The position numbers and the translations under genes were made by a program. Under the pieces are notes generated by a model. It searched no databases and was not told the DNA's origin. It saw only the letters and a program-made list of their open reading frames with translations. From an uncultured Dialister sp. (GTDB taxonomy: Bacteria; Bacillota; Negativicutes; Veillonellales; Dialisteraceae): a DNA stretch of 12,915 nucleotides. This document shows, piece after piece, positions 1-5,697 of this stretch. The DNA lies in NCBI GenBank assembly GCA_900545785.1, contig URAA01000031.1, forward strand, positions 1-12,915, in the 5' to 3' direction. The first letter of the stretch is position 1, and each line of letters starts with the position of its first letter.

Positions 1-16
1 GACGCTCTTCCGATCT
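1..16 (+). other. Illumina sequencing adapter remnant (not genomic)
   Basis: The first 16 bases, GACGCTCTTCCGATCT, are identical to the 3' end of the Illumina TruSeq read-1 adapter. Read on the minus strand they give the familiar AGATCGGAAGAGC adapter start. Genomic sequence begins at base 17. The adapter interrupts an open reading frame (lspA) and creates an artificial TAG stop at 15-17. This is untrimmed adapter at a contig end. Confidence 0.96.
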
Positions 17-71
17 ATTTAACAAACTGATCAATAAAAACCGTTATACATGCTGCGAAAATGGTAATCAT
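17..71 (-). CDS. lspA: Signal peptidase II, N-terminal fragment (cut by the contig edge)
   Basis: Only 18 codons are present: MITIFAACITVFIDQFVK. This is a hydrophobic first transmembrane segment ending in DQxxK, the first conserved motif of prolipoprotein signal peptidase LspA, which normally sits at about residues 14-20. The enzyme cleaves lipoprotein signal peptides in the cytoplasmic membrane; its two catalytic aspartates lie further downstream and are not in the window. The ATG at 71 has a perfect AGGAGG (76-81) four bases upstream and a promoter immediately before that. The apparent stop after Lys18 is made of adapter bases, so this is an assembly truncation and not a pseudogene. The call rests on a short stretch but on start site, hydrophobicity and motif together. 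Confidence 0.72.
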
Positions 72-91
72 AATACCTCCTGTTTCACATT

Positions 92-100
92 ATTATATCA
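92..100 (-). promoter_or_regulatory. Extended -10 promoter for lspA
   Basis: On the minus strand the sequence reads TGATATAAT: a perfect -10 hexamer TATAAT (97-92) preceded by the TGn extension (100-98). No good -35 is visible, as expected for an extended -10 promoter. Predicted start of transcription is near 85, giving a very short leader with the AGGAGG site. It lies just after the terminator of the upstream 3D-protein gene, so lspA is probably transcribed on its own. Confidence 0.6.
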
Positions 101-115
101 CAGCAATTTGTACAT

Positions 116-170
116 AAAAAAACGACCGCTTGAGGTCAGATTTTGGGTTTGCCCTCAGTTGGTCGTTTTT
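116..170 (-). terminator. Rho-independent terminator after the G5/3D protein gene
   Basis: The stem is formed by AACGACC (121-127) with GGTCGTT (161-167) and extended by TGAGG (131-135) with CCTCA (153-157), with a small internal mismatch. On the minus strand it is followed by seven Us (122-116). It begins three bases after the stop codon of the gene at 173. Flanking As and Ts on both sides mean it could work in both directions. Confidence 0.85.
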
Positions 171-172
171 AA

Positions 173-1147
173 TTAATAGCTGATAAATACCTGAATGTCA
201 CGTCTGCCGAACTGATAACATTCTTCATAACTTTCCATACATAAATCGATTTTATTTCCTATAATGGCACCGCCCGTATCGGCAGCGACAGCATTGCCAT
301 ACTCAGGAATATATACTTTTGAGCCCAAGGGTATCACACGGGGATCAACCGCTACAGTACCATATCCTGCTTTCGTACCGGTTGCGGTGATTCCGGCTCC
401 GTCGCCGTCCTTCGGATGATATGCTGTGGCATTCATGGTGGTAACCCATCCGACAGCACCTTCTTTATTTCCGGTTCTTACTATTCCCTTTGTGCCCTGT
501 TCTATGATTCTTGATTTAAAAATACTTTTTTTAATTACTTTCCCGTCAGACAGGAATTCTTCAACTTGCACTTCCCGTTTTCCCGGAGTTGCTTTTTCAA
601 CAATAATTTCTTCATCCTGCCCAAGATTTTCATCATACCACTTTACATATTCGCCCGGTACGCTTTCAACCTTGGTAACAGTTCTCACAGTATAGGGAAC
701 CACATGAATTTTCATGTTTTTATGAACCCGGGCAAGCCCGTCTTCCACCGGCATGACTTTACGCCAGTCATAACCTGCATCATTGACTGCCCCCTGCACG
801 GTTTGCTGAGTTGTATAAATCACTCTTGATCTTCCGTTTTCTATCAGTGTTACAGGAATGGCTCTTTCGATATAAAGAACAGATCCGTCTTTTATATCAT
901 GAGTATCCGTCCAATACTTATCATAAGTCTGAAGAGGTTTTTTTAACTCATCCAATAAGTATACAAAACTGTTTGCCCGAGTATTTACAACTTTTTTTGA
1001 TTTTCCGTCATAAATAATTACTCTTTTGAGTTCCGATGGTGGATAATCAAAATCTGCCAAGACAAAACTCGGAATCATAGCGGTCATAAAAGCTAACACA
1101 GAACCGACTATGGATATTTTTGCTTTGTTTTGAATTAATATTTTCAT
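173..1147 (-). CDS. Secreted cell-wall protein with DUF348, G5 and 3D domains
   Basis: A 324-residue exported protein. Residues 1-31 are a signal peptide (basic start, hydrophobic core at about 11-30, cleavage near VLA-DF). Two ubiquitin-like DUF348 repeats follow (about 41-95 and 97-150), then a G5 domain (about 152-225) thought to bind wall polymers, and a C-terminal 3D domain (about 235-322). The three aspartates that name the 3D domain are visible at D268 (VDPR), D290 (AADTGG) and D301 (KIDLC). The 3D fold is a double-psi beta barrel related to MltA-type lytic transglycosylases, so the protein probably cleaves peptidoglycan, like YabE/YocH or RpfB-related proteins; the exact activity is inferred. 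The start has AGGAGAG about eight bases upstream. It is monocistronic: promoter at 1171-1198, terminator immediately after the stop. It has the architecture of a resuscitation/cell-wall remodelling factor but no Rpf lysozyme domain. Confidence 0.92.
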   Translation of the reverse strand: MKILIQNKAKISIVGSVLAFMTAMIPSFVLADFDYPPSELKRVIIYDGKSKKVVNTRANSFVYLLDELKKPLQTYDKYWTDTHDIKDGSVLYIERAIPVTLIENGRSRVIYTTQQTVQGAVNDAGYDWRKVMPVEDGLARVHKNMKIHVVPYTVRTVTKVESVPGEYVKWYDENLGQDEEIIVEKATPGKREVQVEEFLSDGKVIKKSIFKSRIIEQGTKGIVRTGNKEGAVGWVTTMNATAYHPKDGDGAGITATGTKAGYGTVAVDPRVIPLGSKVYIPEYGNAVAADTGGAIIGNKIDLCMESYEECYQFGRRDIQVFISY

Positions 1148-1170
1148 ATCACATCTCTCCTGTGGCTGTT

Positions 1171-1198
1171 ATCCTACTACAGAAGGACATTTTGTCAA
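1171..1198 (-). promoter_or_regulatory. Sigma-A-type promoter for the G5/3D gene
   Basis: On the minus strand a perfect -35 TTGACA (1198-1193) is followed after 16 bases by TAGGAT (1176-1171), which matches four of six -10 positions. Transcription would begin near 1164, about 17 bases before the ATG, leaving just room for the ribosome binding site. Confidence 0.62.
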
Positions 1199-1209
1199 AT
1201 TTTTATGAG

Positions 1210-1362
1210 TTTACAATATGTTATATATGTTATATATACGATAAATATTGAGTTTAATTATATAAATAAATATTCAAAATCAAAGGAATATATTGAAAAC
1301 TCATCCTTTTGATTTTGGATATACTAGTTTTTATCGTATTTTTTAACATACCATATTGTCAA
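1210..1362. repeat. Imperfect long inverted repeat, 153 bp
   Basis: Read inward from each end, the two arms share the same ordered blocks: TTnACAATATG at the outside, then TATGTTA, ATACGATAAA, and finally CAAAATCAAA(A)GGA next to the centre (1275-1287 and 1304-1317). Arm spacing differs by short AT insertions. The centre is a 16-base loop. Each arm carries a promoter-like arrangement that fires inward: TTTACA-17-TATATA on the plus strand from 1210, TTGACA-18-TACGAT on the minus strand (1362-1333). It could be an old inverted duplication, a MITE-like remnant or a structured RNA. No transposase or target-site duplication is seen. Confidence 0.55.
1333..1362 (-). promoter_or_regulatory. Possible promoter inside the inverted repeat
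   Basis: On the minus strand TTGACA (1362-1357) is followed after 18 bases by TACGAT (1338-1333). Transcription would run through the central hairpin toward the G5/3D gene. The nearer promoter at 1171-1198 is better placed for that gene, so this one would either add a long structured leader or drive a separate small RNA. Weakly supported in such AT-rich DNA. Confidence 0.3.
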
Positions 1363-1441
1363 TCTTGTTCATTCAGAATAGACATATCGGAAAAATCAAG
1401 AACATTTATACCTAAAACTTCTTGTTTCTGTAAAAATAGTA

Positions 1442-1495
1442 AAAAAGAGGTTTGTTAAAAATACACATAAAATATATTTTTAATGACCTCTTTTT
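1442..1495 (-). terminator. Terminator-like hairpin downstream of ppk
   Basis: AAAAAGAGGT (1442-1451) pairs with ACCTCTTTTT (1486-1495), and TTAAAAATA (1455-1463) with TATTTTTAA (1475-1483). A small internal mismatch separates the two helices and the loop is about 11 bases. Both flanks are A/T tracts, so U-runs follow the stem on either strand. It lies about 158 bases past the ppk stop; no closer terminator is visible, so it is the best candidate end for the ppx-like/ppk transcript. The stem has few GC pairs, hence moderate confidence. Confidence 0.55.
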
Positions 1496-1652
1496 GGTTC
1501 ATATTTGACGGTTTTTTTAACCTCAATTTATTAAATTTTTATTAAATGTGGGAATTTTTTCTAATATTCAACCTTATATTGTTCCCGATTCCCAAAAACA
1601 AGTCTGATATCAAATCAAAGTGGAAGATCGAGTCATTTCTTGTTATATTTTC

Positions 1653-3824
1653 TTATTCTCCCCTGCCCACGAGCGGTACATATGGTTCCATCCTCTGTGC
1701 CAAGGTTAATTCACTTTCTTTATCTCTCACTTCTGCAGTTTTTTGGAAGATGTCTTGAGCACAAATTCTGTTTGTCGCACTGATTGTTTTTATCCAAGTA
1801 CCGTCCGATTGCATGAGATAGGCTTTCTGGTTATCTGCCAGTTGGAGAAGGATCATTTCCTTAATTCTTGCTCTTATTTCATCATCGGCAACCGGAATCA
1901 TCAGTTCTACGCGATCGTTGAGGTTTCTCGGCATCCAGTCGGCACTTCCGATATAAATTTCTTCTCTCCCGCCGTTTTCAAACCAGAATACCCGGCTGTG
2001 CTCCAAAAAACGCCCAACTAAGCTCCGCACCGTAATATTATCACTTATGCCGGGAATTCCCGGAATCAATACGCATATCCCTCTGACAATAAGATCGATC
2101 TTCACTCCTGCCTGTGACGCTTCGTACAGTTTTGCAATAATTTCTTTATCAAGGAGAGAATTCATTTTTGCAATCATATGGGCAGATTCTCCATTGCGAG
2201 CATATTCTATTTCCCTGTCAATTAACTGCAGACACCGTTCTCTCAAATTGATGGGCGCTACGATGAAAGAATCCCAAATCGGAGGATCCGAGTATCCCGA
2301 AAGAAGGTTAAAAAATGCGGAGGCATCTACGCCAAGCTTATCACTGCAACTCAAAATTCCCATGTCGGTATACAGTTTGGCAGTGGATGCATTATAGTTC
2401 CCCGTCGCTACATGGACATAGCGACGAATCCCGTCTTTTTCCCGCCTGACAACCAATGTACATTTAGAATGTGTTTTTAATCCCACAAGACCATATATGA
2501 CATGAGCTCCCGCTTTTTCCAAGCGCCTTGCCATAAGAATATTATTGGCTTCATCGAAACGTGCTTTTACTTCCATTAAAACGGTCACCTGCTTGCCGTT
2601 CTGTACAGCTCTTTCAAGCGCCTGTACAATCGGGCTGGAAGAACTGACTCTGTACAGTGTCTGTTTAATCGCCAATACATCTTTATCTGCTGCTGCCGCC
2701 GTCATAAATTCGACAACCGATTCATCAAATGACTCGTAAGGCAAATGAATCAAAATATCCTTTTCACGAATCATTTCAAAAATATTTGTTTTCCCTTCTT
2801 TCTTTAATTCGATCATGCTCCACGGAGTTTGCGGACGAGCTTCTTTGTATCTCAGATAATCATAGTCTTTGATGCCGCAAAATCCAAAAAATACCGTCGT
2901 ATCGATAGGACCGTCAATCTCATACATGTCTTCTTTGTCCAAATTCATATCTTGTGTCATGAACCGGCGCATGAAACGGCTGGTTCCCATTTCAAATTCT
3001 ATACGGACCGCCGCTCCGCGCTGTCTTTTTTTCAACTGTCTTTCCACTTCGACAAGAAGGTCCTGTGCATCCTCTTCATCAATATACAGATCGGCATCTC
3101 TTGTAATACGAAATGCTCTTGCTTCCAAAAGATCATATCCGATGAAAAAACGGGGTGCATAATACATCAATACATCTTCCAAGAAAATGAAGCTGTGCCC
3201 TTCGTTGTTTTCATCAAAATTCGGCAATTGAATTATCCGGGGAATAACCGACGGAACCGGAACAATCGCCGTTTTAATGTCTATATCGTTTTCTTCATCG
3301 GCAAGGCTGTCCGTTTCATTGCGTTCCAAAAGCATGGCTATGTTCAAACTTTTGGATGCCAAGAATGGAAACGGATGGGAAGAGTCCACTGCCATGGGTG
3401 TTACAACCGGAAATATTTCTCTTTCAAAATAATTTTCCAGCCATTTTTTTTGTTCTCCCTTGATATTTCCCGGTTTTATGAAAGATAGTCCTTCTTTTCT
3501 TAAAGCTCTTAATATTTCTTTCAAGTAAGTATATTGCCGTGTCACCAGATGTTGGCAAGTCTCGGATATCCTCTTAATCTGTTCTTCCGGGGTCATATTT
3601 GCAATATCTCGTCGAGTGATATTATTTTCAGTCTGATGCTTCAGTCCGGCTACACGGATCATAAAAAATTCATCTAAATTGGATCCGGTAATGGCAAGAA
3701 ATTTCAATTTTTCCAGAAGCGGATTTGATTCATCGACCGCTTCTTGCAAAACACGTTTATTAAATTCTAACCATGATAATTCTCTGTTCAGGTAATAACG
3801 ATAATTATTAACATCCATATCCAT
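1653..3824 (-). CDS. ppk: Polyphosphate kinase 1 (PPK1)
   Basis: A full-length PPK1 of 723 residues. It reversibly transfers the gamma-phosphate of ATP onto a growing inorganic polyphosphate chain through a phosphohistidine, usually at the inner face of the membrane. The N-terminal family signature is clear: LNRELSWLEFNKRVL at about 12-26 and ITGSNLDEFFMIRVAG at 45-60. The catalytic half is a duplicated phospholipase-D-like fold: THSK with the autophosphorylated His452 (E. coli His435 equivalent), HVATGNYN with His471, RFLEHSR with His609, and GSADWMPRNLNDRVE at 626-640. All key residues seem intact. The ATG is six bases after GGAG; a second ATG lies two codons on. The stop codon of the upstream Ppx-like gene lies two bases before the start, so the two are translationally coupled. 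Confidence 0.97.
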   Translation of the reverse strand: MDMDVNNYRYYLNRELSWLEFNKRVLQEAVDESNPLLEKLKFLAITGSNLDEFFMIRVAGLKHQTENNITRRDIANMTPEEQIKRISETCQHLVTRQYTYLKEILRALRKEGLSFIKPGNIKGEQKKWLENYFEREIFPVVTPMAVDSSHPFPFLASKSLNIAMLLERNETDSLADEENDIDIKTAIVPVPSVIPRIIQLPNFDENNEGHSFIFLEDVLMYYAPRFFIGYDLLEARAFRITRDADLYIDEEDAQDLLVEVERQLKKRQRGAAVRIEFEMGTSRFMRRFMTQDMNLDKEDMYEIDGPIDTTVFFGFCGIKDYDYLRYKEARPQTPWSMIELKKEGKTNIFEMIREKDILIHLPYESFDESVVEFMTAAAADKDVLAIKQTLYRVSSSSPIVQALERAVQNGKQVTVLMEVKARFDEANNILMARRLEKAGAHVIYGLVGLKTHSKCTLVVRREKDGIRRYVHVATGNYNASTAKLYTDMGILSCSDKLGVDASAFFNLLSGYSDPPIWDSFIVAPINLRERCLQLIDREIEYARNGESAHMIAKMNSLLDKEIIAKLYEASQAGVKIDLIVRGICVLIPGIPGISDNITVRSLVGRFLEHSRVFWFENGGREEIYIGSADWMPRNLNDRVELMIPVADDEIRARIKEMILLQLADNQKAYLMQSDGTWIKTISATNRICAQDIFQKTAEVRDKESELTLAQRMEPYVPLVGRGE

Positions 3825-3826
3825 GA

Positions 3827-5383
3827 TTATCTCCGCTCCAATTTAACTTCAAGTCCATACACATTTTCAAAAAGTTCTTTGCTTTTTTCGAAAGTCCAAG
3901 TTTCTAAAGATGTATTTTCTTTGCTGTCGTATTCAATCAATAAGGCAGCTCCGGAAATCCGGATGGACATGTCTTTTATTTTTTGTCTCCGGGAAATATC
4001 CATCGCCCTTACCAGCCTGAAAATAGAAATCAGTTTTAACGCTACCGTTTTTGACAAATCGGATAATATCCGGAATGGTTCTTCTTCATCTCCGGGCACC
4101 CCTTTGTGATCATAATAAACAACACAGGCAACAATATCTTTTTCCTTATCGGAAACCCCGAAAATATCGGTACCTCTTATGATATTCCATGCATGCTCTT
4201 GCGAATTTAAAAGATTTACATACTTCCCTACTTGATAGAGAATGATGGCCATGCGAAGAAGCACTTCATCTCTTTCTGTCAGGCCGCTTTTTTTACCCAG
4301 CCCGGCAATAATGGTGTGACTGTATTCTTCCAATGCTTCCGTATGAAGAGGTTCATAATAATAAGATTTTGCAATGGCCCGGGTAAGTTCTATATTCTGC
4401 TTCCTCATATAGGAAAGAGATTCATCTCTTGTTTTAATCGCTCCATAAAAAACAGATACGGATTCAACAAATGTTGTCCCGAACAGAACGATATGCTCCG
4501 GTGATACATTATCCAAAATTTCTTTATATATATGAATGGTAGGCAGCACTGTCGTCGCCCATTGTTCACTGATATGATATTTTTGGCGGATTATTGACGG
4601 GGATAAAAAGCCGGCATCTTCATAGAGTTTTTGGAAATTCTTTTTGTTGATTTCTATTTTATTGGCATCATCCATCTTTGATTTCATCAGACTTGCAACG
4701 ATTCTGGCTTCTCTTCCCGACAAAATCACATCTGTCGGATTGTAGCTTTGAATCTCCAGCCATAACGGTTTTAATATGGCATGGAGATACTCCGCCATGG
4801 CCTCAGGAAAATCCCATGAATCTCGCTGGCTTCCCTTAAATGTTTCCAAAAGACGTAAGGTTCCTATATGTATATTGTGCTGATATTGAAGCGATCCGTC
4901 TTTCCAGACAGTCATTCCCACACATCCCGATGTAATATCTACAAAAAGAAAACATCCTGCCTGTTTATACTTTTTCTTTCGAACAAGCTGCCTCATGTGA
5001 TATTGAAGCAAGAAATGTTTATAGTATATTTCTTGCGGCATATCTACGATATTTACTATAAATCCTGTATTTACACGAATCAGATCCAAAATAGGCCGCC
5101 AATTTTCCGCCTCTCTTAATACAGCCGTTGCATATATTTTATAATCTTTAATTTTATAATCATTCAAAAGCTGCTTCAGCCCGTTCAACATGTCACAGAG
5201 ACGGCGAATAGAAGAAAAAGACAGTTTTTTATTAACAAAAACTTCCTCTCCGAAGGTCGTTTCTTTACGAACTTCCTCTATGATTCTGATATCATTCATG
5301 TTCTTGTATTCTATGATCCTCATAGAGAGATTGGATGACCCGATATGAATAATTCCGTATACAAAGGAATGTTCTGACGCCAT
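3827..5383 (-). CDS. Divergent Ppx/GppA-like protein with degenerate active sites
   Basis: A 518-residue homologue of exopolyphosphatase/guanosine pentaphosphatase with the same plan as the canonical protein encoded divergently at 5698: N-terminal actin-like phosphatase half (about 8-315) and C-terminal HD-like half (about 325-510). The fold markers are recognisable (IHIGSSN at 12-18, ATAVLREA at 85-92, IHIGTLRL at 171-178, FGTTFVESVSVFYG at 301-314), but functional positions have changed. The first-loop Asp is His13, the DLGGAS loop is DITSGC (149-154), the following Glu is Gly156, GVGGT is LSGRE (221-225), and the HD dyad is Tyr383-Gln384. Glu118, Asp149, His397 and Asp462 remain. I infer a pseudoenzyme or regulator of polyphosphate metabolism. 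It is the first gene of the ppk operon; GAGG sits seven bases before the ATG. No frameshift or stop is seen, so it is maintained, not decaying. Confidence 0.85.
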   Translation of the reverse strand: MASEHSFVYGIIHIGSSNLSMRIIEYKNMNDIRIIEEVRKETTFGEEVFVNKKLSFSSIRRLCDMLNGLKQLLNDYKIKDYKIYATAVLREAENWRPILDLIRVNTGFIVNIVDMPQEIYYKHFLLQYHMRQLVRKKKYKQAGCFLFVDITSGCVGMTVWKDGSLQYQHNIHIGTLRLLETFKGSQRDSWDFPEAMAEYLHAILKPLWLEIQSYNPTDVILSGREARIVASLMKSKMDDANKIEINKKNFQKLYEDAGFLSPSIIRQKYHISEQWATTVLPTIHIYKEILDNVSPEHIVLFGTTFVESVSVFYGAIKTRDESLSYMRKQNIELTRAIAKSYYYEPLHTEALEEYSHTIIAGLGKKSGLTERDEVLLRMAIILYQVGKYVNLLNSQEHAWNIIRGTDIFGVSDKEKDIVACVVYYDHKGVPGDEEEPFRILSDLSKTVALKLISIFRLVRAMDISRRQKIKDMSIRISGAALLIEYDSKENTSLETWTFEKSKELFENVYGLEVKLERR

Positions 5384-5407
5384 TTAAGATCCTCATTTCT
5401 AAAAAAT

Positions 5408-5431
5408 CTTTTCCGCAATATTTTTCGCAAT
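5408..5431. repeat. 12 bp tandem direct repeat in the ppx-like/ppk leader
   Basis: Two adjacent 12-mers, CTTTTCCGCAAT and ATTTTTCGCAAT, which on the minus strand read ATTGCGGAAAAG and ATTGCGAAAAAT. They share the core TTnCGCAAT. They lie between the predicted -10 (5454-5459) and the ATG at 5383, so inside the 5' leader. They could be an operator or an RNA element; chance is not excluded in AT-rich DNA. Confidence 0.4.
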
Positions 5432-5453
5432 ATATAGTATCTTTATTATTTAT

Positions 5454-5459
5454 ATTATA
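5454..5459 (-). promoter_or_regulatory. -10 box for the ppx-like/ppk operon
   Basis: A perfect TATAAT on the minus strand (5459-5454). The -35 region at 17-18 bases is poor (ACCTGT/CCTGTC), so strength or sigma specificity is uncertain. Transcription would begin near 5447, giving a leader of about 63 bases that contains the tandem repeat. Confidence 0.45.
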
Positions 5460-5501
5460 CTAAAAAAGTTGTAAAAGACAGGTAAAATTATTGAAAAATA
5501 T

Positions 5502-5630
5502 TTATGTCCTTTTTGCAGGCAGATTGTTGAGCAATTCTTGATAAAGTCCGTCTTTTCCTATATAAAACATATCTCCTCGGCGTATCTTTAAGTCTTTGGC
5601 AGTAAAATCGAGGCTTCCTCTTTTATTCAA
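5502..5630 (-). CDS. Possible small protein, 42 residues, unknown
   Basis: A short frame opening with TTG at 5630, preceded by AAGG and AAGGG-like purine stretches. It encodes a charged, plausible-looking peptide containing FTAKDLKIRRGD, then MFYIGKDGLYQELLNN, ending in PAKRT. Codons look like those of the neighbouring genes, and this stretch is less AT-rich than the DNA on either side. It lies between the divergent Ppx-family genes, upstream of and in the same direction as the ppx-like/ppk operon. I do not recognise it. It may be a real small gene, a remnant of a larger one, or chance. Longer starts would run antisense through the promoter and start of the plus-strand gene and have no ribosome binding site. 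Confidence 0.3.
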   Translation of the reverse strand: MNKRGSLDFTAKDLKIRRGDMFYIGKDGLYQELLNNLPAKRT

Positions 5631-5642
5631 TTCCCTTACCTT

Positions 5643-5670
5643 TTGTTGTAAAATAAAATAGTAATATAAA
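5643..5670 (+). promoter_or_regulatory. Promoter for the canonical Ppx/GppA gene
   Basis: TTGTTG (5643-5648) and TATAAA (5665-5670) are 16 bases apart. Transcription would start near 5677, about 20 bases before the ATG at 5698. Surrounding DNA is very AT-rich, so alternative -10 boxes exist (for example TATATA near 5680), but this is the best-spaced pair. Confidence 0.5.
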
Positions 5671-5697
5671 AATAATAATATATAAAAGGAGATTGTA

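Larger units (their letters stand above)
1148..1652. other. 505 bp gene-free, AT-rich spacer
   Basis: No convincing ORF is present on either strand: open frames are short, lack ribosome binding sites and consist of AT-rich low-complexity codons. The spacer holds the promoter of the G5/3D gene, a 153 bp imperfect inverted repeat (1210-1362) with promoter-like sequences in its arms, a terminator-like hairpin (1442-1495), and a weaker pair TGGGAAT/ATTCCCA (1549-1555 and 1588-1594). The 78 bases between 1363 and 1440 hold only a short CAAGAA/TTCTTG pair (1398-1424). It is the longest unexplained stretch in the window. Confidence 0.7.

Noticed and set aside
1549..1594. Inverted pair TGGGAAT/ATTCCCA downstream of ppk
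   Set aside because: Seven pairs across a 32-base loop with no U-run after it; expected by chance in DNA of this composition.
2829..3488. 219-codon open frame on the plus strand
   Set aside because: Antisense to conserved PPK1 coding sequence, low-complexity translation rich in Phe/Ile/Cys, no domain and no ribosome binding site.
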